From the NCBI GenBank assembly GCA_001643675.2, contig LSRY02000011.1, positions 1,594,501 through 1,658,500 of the forward strand: a stretch of 64,000 nt of DNA. The letters run 5' to 3'. Each line of letters starts with the position of its first letter. The stretch's first letter is position 1. The DNA is from Monocercomonoides exilis. Lineage: Eukaryota > Preaxostyla > Oxymonadida > Polymastigidae. Positions 24,916 to 40,247 of this stretch are shown here, one piece after another. The notes under the pieces are model-generated. The model searched no databases. It worked only from the letters and a program-made list of their open reading frames with translations, and was not told where the DNA came from. Position numbers and translations under genes: made by a program.

Positions 24916-25934
24916 TCTGAGAATCAACACTCCTGAAAAAGTAATGATTTCATATATAATCTCTATATTTTTATTTCGGTGCGAGAATATTTATTTATTG
25001 GGGAAGTTTGATGCATTTATTGAAAAAAGAAAACAAAATTTGAACTGTCTTTTTTTCTCAATAAAAAACATTTGCAATATTTTCTTAAGAATCCCCCAGC
25101 TGAAAGGAGAATGTGATTAATTCGAAAAATTACGTTAGAATTTCTTTGTTATTGAGAAAGAGATTTTTGTGATTTTTGTGTCATTTTTGAAAACATTATT
25201 ATCTTCGAGGTTATGATAGCGATAAAAATTCATTGTTAAAAAAATCAATATATTTTTGAAAACTGAAATTCATTTCAATTGTATCAAAAGTTAATGTTAA
25301 ATGTTTATGCAAGAAAGAAATGTTAAAAATTAAGTTATTACTTTTCTTTGTTGATCGACAATTATTTAAAACAAAATCATCTAATTGAAATTTTTGATAG
25401 AAAAAATGCGCCAATAATAATTCATGATCGAAAATTTTTCTAGAAAAGTCGAAAGCTTGAAAAACCTATTTTTTGAAAAAAGTTTGCAAATATAAAAAAA
25501 ATCCTATAAATACAATTTTGTTGTTGTAAAATCAAAGATTTTTGATATTTTGAAGAATTTTCATCTATTTTCCAATACATTTTTGTGCTTCATTTAGAAA
25601 AATTGCACAATTAGAATATGAGAAGATTAATGATATATTTTTATCTCACCTCAATTGAAAGCATGCTGATACTTTAATTTTTCGAAAAAGACAAGTTTCG
25701 TTTTATTTCCAATTTAATGAAGAATGATGAGGATTGTGTTCTTTTTTTTTTCATTTTTATTTAATAATCAAAAACACTTCTTTTTTTATTTGATCAAACA
25801 AATCATGAACATTTGTTTAGAGTTTGTTTCTGAGTTTTATTTGGTACCAAATTTTCAAAATTCACAGAAAACAGCAGTACAAACACATCAAAAAATGTTT
25901 GCAAAAAGTTAATTATTTAATTTTATTTCATGTT

Positions 25935-26293
25935 CAGTTTGTGTAAAAAATACCGGACAAGATCGATTTCTCAATAACCGCAAGAGGAAAAATTCTGTTA
26001 ATTTTCCTAATTATATATCTCATAAATTCAAACTCAATTGAAACACGGGACTTTCAGGACAGCTTCATTTGTGCTCAGAGAAAACAAATATCGAAATCTC
26101 GGAGAAACTCAAAATTCTATTTCTTTGAGATTTCAATCATCAATTTTTTCTGAGCACAAATGAAGCTGCTTTGAAAATTATGTATATCAAATGAGTTTGA
26201 ATTAATGAGATGTGTTTTGTGGATAATTGACAAAATTATTCCTCTTGCGGTTATTGAGAAATCGATCTTGTCCGGTATTTTTTGCACAAACTG
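25935..26293. repeat. 359-bp imperfect palindrome with coding-like arms
   Basis: The left arm 25935-26100 and right arm 26127-26293 are divergent reverse complements around a 26-nt loop. The outer part is nearly identical, for example CAGTTTGTG, TACCGGACAAGATCGATT and CAATAACCGCAAGAGGAA. Read outward to centre, both arms encode the same peptide-like string (IPDKIDFSITARG..., LINSNS, SFICAQ), with differences between them. This suggests an old inverted duplication of a coding fragment or a foldback element. No flanking duplication was identified. Confidence 0.75.
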
Positions 26294-26842
26294 TATTCTC
26301 TTTGTTACACATTTATTTGCAATACAAAATTTTTTCAATTTCGAAAGAAAATTTTACGATTTCGTTTGCAATTTTTTCGACTTTGAATAATAATTATCAA
26401 CTTTGATAGTTTTTCGATTTTGGATTATTTTTTGTGTATGATTTTAAAGAAAAAGCACCCATATTGTGCAAAAAAAAAGCTTGAAAATCATATTTTTGCC
26501 AAAATGTTCATTTTTTTGAAAAAAAATTAAAAATTAAAGATTTCAACTTTAACATTAAAATTTGTTAAAAAAAAAGAGACGTTCATCACAAAAAAATAAA
26601 ATTATACTAATTAACTTTCAAAACATATAGCTTCTCAAAAATACAATTTTCAAAGAATTAGTGAACATATAATACGTTTCTTTATATAAAAACAAAATGG
26701 CAGGACTACGAATAAAGATTAAGAAATTAATTAATAATTAATAAAAGATCAAAACAGAAAGATACAAAACCCAGCATATTTATCCAGAAATAAGACCTCT
26801 TCAAAAAAGTATGCCACCTAAATCAAAGTAAAAAACAATAGT

Positions 26843-26928
<86 letters not shown>

Positions 26929-26960
26929 GGAAAAAGGAGAAAGAGGCTCGAACAGAGCAA
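26294..26960. other. AT-rich spacer downstream of the RRM gene
   Basis: AT-rich sequence ending in a long TAA microsatellite (26844-26925), just before the stop codon region of the minus-strand RRM gene. No gene is seen. Confidence 0.6.
26844..26925. repeat. (TAA)n microsatellite
   Basis: About 27 uninterrupted TAA units in the 3' flank of the RRM gene, likely hypervariable. Confidence 0.9.
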
Positions 26961-29900
26961 TTACATTGTTATTGGGTATTTTTCTTTTTGTTTCTTAAAC
27001 TCCTCAGCGCTTTCATTCAAATATTCCTCCGATCTGCAAAGACGTTCCGTAACAGTATTTTGCTTGACATCAATTTTAATACAATTCAGATCTGCACCAT
27101 CAAATTTTTCACTTTCTTTCTTTTGCTCTTCTTCTCCACCCAAAACAACGAATTCCTGTGTTTTCGAGCAATCTTCCTTTCCTGAGCCAGCATCAGAAGA
27201 AGAAATCGAGCTATCCAAAGGAAGCTGTGCTTGGCTGTCTGGGCGCGGGATAAGAGAAACGCTTGAAGAAATTGTGTCTTCTTCGTCAGAACGATAGGAG
27301 AAAGAGCAGTTTGTGGAGCCTGTTTCAGAAGAGGAAGAGGAAGAGGAAGAGGAAAAGGGAGAGGAAGAAGAAGAGGGAGAGGAGGAAGAAGAAGAAGAAG
27401 AAGAAGATGATGATGATGATGAAGAGTCAATGGTAGGACAGTGTGACTTATTTGTTGAATGGAGGTTTATAATTGTGTCTGTGAAAGAATGAGAAGGAGA
27501 AGAAGAGGAAGAGGAAGAGGAAGAGGAAGAGGAAGAAGGAGAAGAAGAAGAAGATGATGACGAAGAGTCACCGGAAGGACAGAATGCCTTTTGTGTTGAA
27601 TGGAGGTTTATAATTGTGTCTGTGAAAGAATGAGAAGGAGAAGAAGAGGAAGAGGAAGAGGAAGAGGAAGAGGAAGAAGGAGAAGAGGAAGAAGGAGAAG
27701 GAGAAGGAGAACAAATTGACTTTGATGTAGCGAGGAGTGCAAACCTATCCAACAAAGACGTGGAAGTAGGAGAAGGAGAAGAAGGAGAAGAAGGAGGAGA
27801 AGGGAGAGAAGGAGGAGAAGAAGAAGAAGACAAAGAAGAAGAAGAAGAAGAACATGATGATGATGATGAAAAGGAAGAGGTTGCTGGTGTTAATGATGAT
27901 GAAGACAAATAAGTCTCCAGCGAAGAAGAAGAAGAAGAAGAAGAAGAAGAAGAAGAAGAAGAAGAAGAAGAAGAAGAAGAAGAAGAAGAAGAAGAAGACA
28001 AGGAGAAAGACGTGCTAGTTGATAAAGAAGAATTAGCTGTATTTTCTTTCGCATCATTTTCTATCGGTGCTGTCAGGTTTTTCTGTGAACGAGTGTTTAA
28101 CCTCTCAAATTTCGCGTTTTTGTCACATTCGCTTTTATCTTCCTCTGCCTTGCTGCTTTCAGAGGAATCTGGCTGCTCTTTGAAAGAACAGGGTTGACTG
28201 GTGGGCAGAATGGGAAGAGATGGCTGATCTGATGTTGGGATGGAAGGATAAGGAAGAGAAGGAGAAGAAGACGAAGTTGATGATACGAATGCATTTTGTG
28301 AATATTCAGAAGCGTTTGTTCTGAAATGATGTGGGAATGAAGAAGATACAGAGGGATAGTTGGAAATAGGACGAAAAGAATCAAATAAAGAATTAGCAGA
28401 AAATGTTGATGCTGAAGAAGAAGAAGAAGAAGAAGAGAAGGAGGAAGGAGAAGGAGAAGGAGAAGAAGAAGAAGAGAAGGAGAAAGGAGAGGAGGAGGAA
28501 GGAGAAGAAGATGAGACTGCAACTGAAGGCTGAGAGAAGAAAGGGGCTGCAAACGGATAAGGGGAAGCGGAAGAGGAAGCGGAAGCGGAAGAGGAAGAGG
28601 AAGAGGAAGAAAGAGAAGAAAGAGAAGAAGAAAAAGAAGGATAAGAAGGATGAGAAGATGAATTAGGTGAAGGAGGCATTGAAAACAGCGGTGGGGAGGC
28701 AGAAGAATTTGAGTGATGTGCAGAATGCAGATGGCGACTGAGAGTGTCTTGATGTGAAGTGAATGAAGATTGTTGCGCAGGCAGAGGGGCAGACATCTTT
28801 GGAACGAACTCCTTTGAAAAAGGGTTCAGCGAAGAGACGGTTGGCTCCGGAGGCGGCGTGGAAGGACAAGGAGTACGCTGTGTGATATTTGGAGTGATGT
28901 TTTGAGTGGGAGTCCGTGTGAATGAGTGCTGGGCAGCCGGAGTATGATTAGGAAGAGTGTTAATTCGGAGGCAGGGGCGCAGCTGCAGAGGAGGATGACG
29001 ATTCAGAAGGGGGAGATTGGGGTGTGATGGAGGAGGGCGATGGCCGGAGGAGGGATCGATGGAAAGAGCGTTGTTGTGGCTGCTGCAGTGGCTGCTGTCG
29101 AGAGAGGGGCGAGAAGAAGGCTGAGGGGAATGGAAATGGGGTGAACATGAGTAAGAGAGAGAGGGAGAGAGAAAGGAAGAGGATGAATTTGAAGAGTGTG
29201 TTGCAAAACTGCGGAAAGAGTGGATGCTGTTGGGGGAAGTGTGGTCTGAGGCGAAAGAGAGAGGAGGAGACCGAGAAGAAGAAGAAGAAGAAGAAGAAGA
29301 AGAAGAAGAAGAAGAAGAAGAAGAAGAAGAAGAAGAAGAAGAAGGAGGAGGAGGAGGAGGAGGAGGAGGAGGAGAAGAAGAAGAAGAATCCATTTTTCTC
29401 TTCTGAATTTGTTCCACATTTGATTCATTTTTTGGTGCAGCATCCAACAAAGCGTCCGGATTAACGTGCCAATCTTTCAAATGGTCCAAGAAAGAGTCGA
29501 GTTCTTCGCTGCACACGCATTTCCTGCACAGTTGGATTGTGAATTCTTTCAAGTGGATAATGCCATCTGGTATTTTGCTCCACAACGCATCTATCATCGA
29601 TTCAAACATTTTGATGTGACCGAATGGTTGGACATCACCTTTATCGATGGGAATGAATATTTCGATTTTACTGTCAGGAAAGATTCCTGAAAGCACTTTT
29701 TCAACATGTTTCTTCATTGTCTTACATTGCCTTTTCTTTTGGTCAGATGAATAAATAATGAAGCATTGTCTTTCAGAAAGAATATCAACATTTGCCCATC
29801 TAATTTCCTCACCATCTTTTATTATTTGTTCATTCAATAATTTTCGTGTAAGTTCAGCACAAGGTCTATCTGGAAATCGAACAAACAATTGTGTTTTTGT

Positions 29901-30494
29901 AACAGAAACAGCAACTTTTAAATCTTTTGATTGCTTTCTGAACAATAAAAGGAAAATAAGAAAAAAAAAAAAGAATAACAGCGAAGAGAATAAAATTGTA
30001 ATTTGAAAATTACTTCTATCAATCAGATTTATTCACAAACCGACAAAATGTTATTATGCTTTGAATATCTAAAGCATTCATTTTTGTGTTGTAAACAGTA
30101 AACGTAGTATTTATTTGAGCTAATCGAACACAATAGCTGCATCCTTCAATTTCCTAAATCAAAATTTGTGGGATTGAATTTTGCTGAACTTTTGAGATTA
30201 TTATAAATCAAACAATTCTTTCTTTAGCACAAAGTTCTTTAACACAATTTGAATCATTAAAAAATACGAACGCATTTGAATTTTTAGAAGATGCTCTGTT
30301 TATGCGATGTACGACTCCATATTTTGATAAAACTTCTATTATCTTATCATTCTTTATAATTGAAGGAATATTACATATTTTTACACCTTTTCCACATATA
30401 TAGATTGCAAACACAAAATTTGCGATGCAACACACAAAAAAACAAACAACACACCATATTCACCGTTCTGAGGCAACGACGAAAAGGAGTGCAT
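26961..30494 (-). CDS. RRM-like protein with very long Ser-rich tail
   Basis: Hand-built model with exons 30494-30464, 30386-30214, 30153-30041 and 29937-26961, totalling 1097 aa in one consistent frame. Introns are 77, 60 and 103 nt (GTGAAT, GTTTGA and GTTTGT donors; AAG, TAG and CAG acceptors). The N-terminus reads as an RNA recognition motif: VKICNIP (RNP2-like), NAFVFFND (RNP1-like), then a final strand GCSYCVRLAQ. A second RRM-like unit opens exon 4 (TQLFVRFPDRP ... QCFIIYSS), and a possible third strand pair is KIEIFIPI. From about residue 290 on it is poly-Ser/Pro-rich for several hundred residues, ending in an acidic, Lys-containing tail. RNA binding, perhaps in mRNA processing, is inferred from the fold only. 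The first exon (MHSFSSLPQNG) is the least certain part. Confidence 0.7.
27400..27690 (-). repeat. in-frame 141-bp tandem duplication inside the Ser-rich tail
   Basis: The block encoding SHSFTDTIINLHST plus surrounding poly-Ser occurs twice with a 141-nt (47-codon) offset (TTGAATGGAGG at 27455 and 27596). The anchors are identical and the linkers slightly diverged. Confidence 0.85.
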
Positions 30495-30902
30495 TACATA
30501 AAAATTCCTTATGGGTATTTTTTTTTTTTTACAACCAGAAATACAGGGAAAAAATTGTTTTTTATAAAATATTATATTTCGTAATCAATATTTCAAATCA
30601 AAAACTGAAAGATAAATAGAAATAAGAGGACATTTCTAGAAGAATTTTCTTTTTTCGAAAGTTGGAAATAATTTTCAAAGATAACAATTCTCTATCTATG
30701 AAATTTTATCAATATTTATTTTTTTTTAAATGAATACGAAATTTTCATAAAAATTTGATAAAATCTTTGAGTTGAAACCTTTGAAACGAAAAAGATAAAC
30801 GAAAGCAGTTCGAATGATGAGAGATTTTCAAATAGATTCAATTATCTTTGATTTGATTAAATATTAAAAATGCATTATTTCAATAAGACTCCTGTTACAT
30901 AA
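30495..30902. promoter_or_regulatory. divergent promoter region between RRM gene and NXF1
   Basis: About 400 bp of AT-rich DNA between two genes transcribed away from each other, so it should contain both promoters. No specific motif is identifiable. Confidence 0.4.
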
Positions 30903-33767
<2,865 letters not shown>

Positions 33768-34171
33768 AGCATCTTTCTTCGATAATTCAACTGGCCTTCT
33801 CTCTCACTTCACCTTCTCAAATTCGCTTCATCATCCTATTCTTTTTTTTTTTCTGTTTGAAAAAAAAAGAAAAGGAATTATTTTTGTTATTTCAAAGGAA
33901 AGCTAAAAAAAATACTTTGAAAGACTTGAAATTCAAAGATAATTGCACATCAACAAGAATAAACATTTTGCAATGCGTATTGAATTTTGTGATATGTGTA
34001 CATGAAAATGATTGAAGAAAAAAAAATATAAATAAAAACAGAACAGAGAAGAGCAGAATAGAATGGAATAGAATATTCATCATTTAATTGGAGCTTGTTA
34101 AATTGTTAACATTTATCTTTTTATTATTACTATTATTTTTTCTTTTGAAAAAAAGACATTCTTTTGTTGAT
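33768..34171. other. convergent intergenic spacer
   Basis: AT-rich 3' flanks of NXF1 (plus) and the WD40 giant (minus). Several AATAAA-like words are present on both strands. Nothing else is seen. Confidence 0.5.
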
Positions 34172-37100
34172 TCATTGGGGAGCTGATGATGAGTCAGAAG
34201 AAGCAGAAGAGTGTGAGTCTTCGCCTGTTCCAAACACGGCAGATGCAGCTGGTGTGCTGCTTGATGGAGAAGTTGAAGATGAAGATGTTGAAGAAGAAGA
34301 TGATGATGGAGGCAAAGGAGGAAGTGCAGAAGTTGATGTAGCTTGGACAGAAGATGCAGAAGAAACAGCATCTGTGGCTGGCAATGAGGAAGGAGATAGA
34401 GACGAAGGCTGGGCCGAAGTAGTTGTTGCTGAGGAAGCTGATGCAGAAGGAGAAGGAGAGGAGGAGGAAGGAGAAGAAGCAGAAGCAGGCGAAATAACAG
34501 AAGGGAACGGAGCAGTCGAGGCAGTCGAAGCAGCCGAAGACAGTGGCTGTTGAGGTGAATTGAGAGTTTTGTTTGTTTGGGGAGACACTTTCGGGTCAGA
34601 CGGCAGAGCAGCCTGTGTGACTGTGCTGGGCTTGTCTGCCAGCAGGCCAAAGTTGATGGGTGATGATTGGCTGCCCATGAAACCTGCCTGCGCTGTCATC
34701 TTCACAGGTCCTTCGTGCGACGAAAACGTCGGGGGCGAGAAAGCTGCCCGCGGAACACTCAGCAGATGCGAATTGTCTGCCTCGGAGAAATCCTTTCGGC
34801 TGCTCTCTTTCTTCGACGCAGTTTCTCCGTCGTTCTCCTGCGCTGCCTTCTGCTTGTCGGCGCTCTTCGGCTTTCTTCCCCTCTTCCTCTGTCCAATTTC
34901 TGGCTGCATCGCCACTGACGAGTGTGCAACAACAGGCATCTTCGGAACTGCTGCTTGTTGAGCCATCCCGAGCTTGCTGCTCCTCATCATGCTGCCCTGC
35001 TGCAACGAGGCCGAGGAAGGGTTCATATACGGCATGCCCGATGGTGTGGCTGGGAGTGCTGTTGGTGTTCCTGCAGGTGTGTTTGCGGGGAGTGTGAAGC
35101 CAGCAGTGCCGAAAGAAGTATGAGCATTCTGTGTGACACCAGCTGGGGGCATCCCTGCACCCACGGGCGAGAACTGGATCTGCGATGCCATCACGCCCAT
35201 TGATGGATTCACCATCGGTGCAAACGTCGCCCGCTGCATCACACCAGCCATGGCGACCTGCCCGTTCGATGCTGTCAGGCCAGATGGAGTGTGCATTCCA
35301 CCCATCGATGCACCTGCTGCCTGCTGATGCTGACTCTGGGGGCCAGAGCTGTATGTTGGATAAGGCGCATAGGAGGAAAGAGTGGTGAGGAGAGCAGGGT
35401 TGTTGGGTGTCGCTACGAAAGAAGAGGATGCGGCCTGCTGGTTGACAGGTGTGTGGGTGTTGCTGCCCTGTCCAGCAGCCGATGGCTTCAGTGCAGTGTT
35501 GAAGGGAGACGGGCTCATCACAGCAGAAGAGAACGAAGTTGAAGAGGAAGAGGAAGCAGCCCCGTTGGCATTGGTGTTGTTGTTGATGATGTTGCTTCCC
35601 CCGATGAATGCTGAGCCTTGCATTCCCTGTGCACCCATCACAGCACTTCCAGCGTTGCTTCCTTGAGCAATAGGTACAACCGACTGGGGCAGTCCCTGCT
35701 GCAGCGACAGGCCAGATGGCAGGCCTGCTGTCATATGCGACGCCAGCTGCATCTGCGACCCGCCAATGCTACTCACACCAGACACGCCAGACACTCCTGA
35801 CATGTGATGAGGCCCAAGTGCTGCCATCGCTGCTGCGTCTGCCTGCGACGGCATTCCGAACGGAGGAAGAGCCATCTGCACCTGCCCGCCCATCATCCCG
35901 CTGCTCCCTTGCATTCCCCCGCCTGGCCCGTACTGCCCTGCTGCCCCGCCCATCCCGCCTGGCCCAATCGCCCCGCCGCCTCCCATCTGATGAGAGAAGG
36001 AGGTGCCTGGCGGAGTGATGGGGCCAGCAGGGAAGGTGGGGGGAGGGAAGGAGGCAGATGAAGGGGAGCCGAGTGTAGAGCCTGCAGACTGCAGAGAGCC
36101 AGGCATTGTGCCGGCGCCGGCGGAGATGCTGGGCGAAGGGAAGCCAACGCCCATTGCGCCAGAGGATGAAGAAGACATCAGCGCATTGACAGAAGAGGAA
36201 GAAGAGGAAGAGGCGTGAAATGACGGGAAGTGGATCGACTGGTTCTGTTTGCTTGCTCCTTTCGTGTGCTTCTTCCGGCCGCGGGTGGATGAAGAAGAGG
36301 AGCCTGTTGCTGAGCGCTTTGTTGTGCGGTAGAAGTTTGTGTAGCTGACAGGCTGCTTGCCACGGCGCGTGGGATAAGGCAAGATCTTGTTGTTGTCCAG
36401 ATACAGCGACGGATCGAAGGCTGGTGAGTGAGGTGAAGCAACAGACTGATTGCCAGGTGAATGGAGATCGGAGCCAGCTGATGTCTGCTCGGCTGTGGAG
36501 GCGCCGTTGTCTTCGTCTCCATTTGCTCTCTTTGCGCTTTCGTCTTCGTCGTCAGAGAATAAAAATGCATCGTCGTCGTCATCTTCCATCGTCTGATTAT
36601 TTGTGTGTCCCTCAACTCCTCCTCCGACTCCTCCGCTGCCTCCTTCCTCCTTCTCGCTCTCCTTCTCCTTCTCAATCTGCTCCTTCAGGATCATCGCCTG
36701 CCTCCTTGTCTGATACTGCACTGGGCCGAGTGTGCCATTTGGCCCTATCAACCCAGCCATCGATGGGTCGCTCCAGTCAATCCCATCAATCACAGCGCCT
36801 TTCTCGCCCAATCCGTCTGCTTCTTCGCCTTCTCCTTTCTTTGGCAGCTTGGCCATTCCTGTTTTGTCTCTGTCGAGAACAGATGGATCAGATGAGGGGA
36901 ACTTCAGCTCGCTTTCGTCTTTGATCTTTTGAGTGTAATCATCCAAAAAGCTGGTTCTGTTGAGTAATTTTTGTCTTTGCGATGGAGGTCGGCCTCTTCT
37001 TCCTTTCACTTTGCGAGGACCCGAGCGTGTGTCTGAATACACACCTGAACAGAATCAAGATAAGATTGTAATAAAAAGTGAAAAATATACAAAATGTTAT

Positions 37101-40100
37101 TAGAAAAATGATAAATAAACATAAAATTAAATTAAAATTAAAAGTATAAAAAGTTAAAAAAAGAAATAAAAACTCCATAAAAGAATACTAAACACACCAC
37201 CAATCCATTGAGACTTTGCCCGAGAGCTGTAAGTGGGAACCGACGCTGTGCCAGCCAGCATGCTGTCATACGTACTCAGTCCAGACATTGAGCTTGACTG
37301 CTGATCCAACCCAGCACCAATGCCAGCATTGCTTGCATCTCCGTATTTTGAGTCAGCATCAGACAAAGAAGAATGCTCTGAGTGCAACGTGCTGGTTTCT
37401 CTGCCAGCTGTACCTGCCCCACCGACTGACCCCAATCCCAGCACATTCTGCCCATACAGCACCGCCGGCGACACAAACCTTCCGCTCTTCCTCGGCTTCA
37501 TCTGGTAGCCAAGCAGCTTCAGCGTGCTCTTCTTCTTCCTTCCTCTCGTCTTCCCGTGCTTTGCAGAGGCGAGGGAGTCCATCAAGCGCTTGTACTGTAT
37601 CTGCATCTGCAGCTGGAGATGATGGCGCATCTGCTCCTTCAGCGACGAGTTGTGTGAGCGCTTCCCTCTCATCTGCTGCTGGTGGGCAGCAGACGGAGGA
37701 GGAGGCATGCTCGACATGGAGGGGCTGCCTGACACAGCATCAGACTCTGCCACTATCTGAATCGTCTTGTCGATCGCTGCATGGACGGCTCGGTTGATCT
37801 CGTCAGACGAGAAGCCTTCGCTCTCCAAACGAGCTATCAGCACAGATGGTGGGGGAATGCCACCTTTTGTCTTCTGAATCAGCTGCGTCTTCTTCTTCGA
37901 CGACTTCTTCCCCTTTTTGTGCTTAAGGGGTGTGGAAGTGAGTGCAGAAGTGGCTGCAGTTGAAGAGGGCACAGGAGGAGTGAGTGAAGAGGTTATTGTT
38001 GGCATTGTCCCAACAACCAGCGGAGACGGCTGGGCAGACAGGCCGGCCTGCATCATCGATGCCTGGGCACTCTGAATGAAAGGATTGGGAGAGATGACCG
38101 GGAAGCCTGATGTTGTCTGCTGCTGCTCTGCAACTCCACTTCCTGATGACGAAGTAGATGAAGAAGAAGAGGAAGAAGATAGTTCTGGATGAGAAGGTGT
38201 TGACAATTGTGCTTGTCCCTCTGTGGAAGGTGTCTGGAAGGGCGTCTCTGGTCCGAAGGGATCATCTGAACTGGGTGGGGCAGTGACTGGCGAGACACCT
38301 GTGCTGAAAGTGAATGGAGAGGGTGTGCCCATTGCTGATTGGGTGTTTGTGTTTGAGTGCTGTGCAGGTGTGCTGGCTGTGCTGCTGTCGTGTTGTGTGT
38401 CAAAGGCATCGCCTTCAGATGATGGATGCACTGGGAGCGACGAGGATTGGGATGAGACTGATGTGACGAGTGAAGAAGAGGAAAGTGAAGAAGATGAAGA
38501 AGTAGCAGAAGTAGAAGAAGCAGTTGACTGTGACAGCATCAGTGGCTGTGCAGATGACAGAAGAGGCATTCCAACAGAGTCAACAGCTGCCAACGATGAA
38601 TATAAATGAGGCTCGCCACTTTTCGTGCCGCGTGCAGCATAATCGCTGAGGTATTTGGCAAGATCCATGTCTTCTGCACACTCCACCATCAGCTCTCTTG
38701 CCAGCTTCACAGACGAAGGAGGAGGCAAGCCTTGTGCGATAGCCTCGTCGTCTGCCCACTCACGCATCATCTTCTCTTCATCCAGCACATGGAATTGGTT
38801 GTAGTATGATGAAGAGACAGGAGGGATGAGGGGGTTGGTTGCGTGCTTCAGAAACTCTGCTACTCGGTCACGCTCCATGATGCAGTCATCCATCCTCCAC
38901 TGCAACCCAGCTACGATATCCTCAGCAGCTTCTGTTGGGTTTTGAGGGAATGTGGAGGGGGTGGGGTGGGGAATTAACAATTGAAAAATAAAAAAGAACA
39001 AAGAATATTAGATTAAATAAATATATAAATAAATATAAAAGCAACACACTTATTTCCACGTCCAATTGGGCGATGTCTGCAATCAGTGCATCTTCCTGCT
39101 TCGTCGGGAGAAGCAGCGAGAAGTCGAAGAAGAACGGTTCTCCTCCCTTTTCAATCATTTTCCTCTTTTCTGCCCTCATCTTTGCCAGGTCCCTCTGCAT
39201 TCCCTCTCTCGAATACCTCGTCCTCCTCTCCCCCGGCTTCATAAACGCCTCCATCCACTCCGCATCCTCCTTTGTCAGCACCACCCACCGCTGCTTCCCA
39301 CTCTTCCGCCGCAGAAGCGACCGCATCTCAGCCAACACAGAAGGACTCCACGACTTCAGCTCTTCTTCATCAGGCAGATCATCTCGTTTCACTCTTTCCT
39401 TCAGAATGTCAAGAATTTCATTGGATTCTTCTGTTGATGGTTGATCATTGTTGTGTTTGTCTGTCTTCTTGCTCTGTGTATCAGATGAAGCAGAAGAGTC
39501 AGAAGAAGAAGAAGAAGATGCAGAAGCAGACTCAACCGCTTCAATTGCACTCATCCCGTTCTTTGTTGTGCTGTCGACTGTGAATGAGCCCAGTGGCTGT
39601 GTCCAGTCGACGATGCCTTCTTTTATCCAGTCCTCTTCAAACAGCTGTGCCTTGAGCGCTCTCCTCTCCAGCTCCTCTTTGATGAGCAGCCGCCTCCTCA
39701 GCAGCCACTCCCTCCTTTCTTTCTCGCGCGCTGCCACACCTTCAACTGACTTCTCCTTCTCAGACAGCTTCGACGCATGCTTCAGAGAAGAGTCCATTAG
39801 ACCTCCTCGGAATGTGCGTGGCTGGCGGGAGAGAAGAGAGGAAGAGGAAGAAAAAGAAGAAGATAATGACAGAGAAGAAGATGGATCGGTTAGTGAAAGA
39901 GCAGATGAGGGAAACAGAGAAGAAGACAATGACGATGATGCATTGTTTATTTTCTGAATGATGTCCATGTCTTCTTCTTTGGCTGATCTCTTTGCTTGGC
40001 TTTTTCCTTCATTCTCTTTCCCCTCTTTTGTTTCGCTTCCTTCTTTTTCTGTTTTCACCTCGTCTGTCTCCGATGAAGATAGCAAAGTTGATTCTGCTTC

Positions 40101-40215
40101 CTGTTTTCCCTCTGCTCCCAATGGGAGTGTGGTATAAGATGCATCAGCTGAACTGTCCATTCCATTTGCATCGCCTTTCGTTCGTTTGTGTGTCATCTCC
40201 TGCTGCTCACCTGCA

Positions 40216-40247
<32 letters not shown>

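Larger units (their letters stand above)
22914..25934. other. AT-rich gene desert
   Basis: Extremely AT-rich sequence with homopolymer runs (T run at 23809-23832, A run at 24879-24913), a degenerate minisatellite at about 23.51-23.64 kb and one small GC-richer hairpin at 24.3 kb. I see no supportable gene. Confidence 0.6.

Noticed and set aside
25724-25912. Short AT-driven ORFs in the desert (also 23313, 25211, 18468)
   Set aside because: Composition is that of random AT-rich DNA; no motif, homologue or splice continuity.
26844-26925. CRISPR-like or satellite array
   Set aside because: A plain trinucleotide microsatellite without spacers, in a eukaryotic context.
29024-29464. Plus-strand ORFs of poly-Lys/poly-Glu
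   Set aside because: Antisense shadows of the poly-Ser codon runs of the minus-strand RRM protein; similar antisense frames at 28403-28666, 42045-42413 and 6242-6433 were dropped for the same reason.
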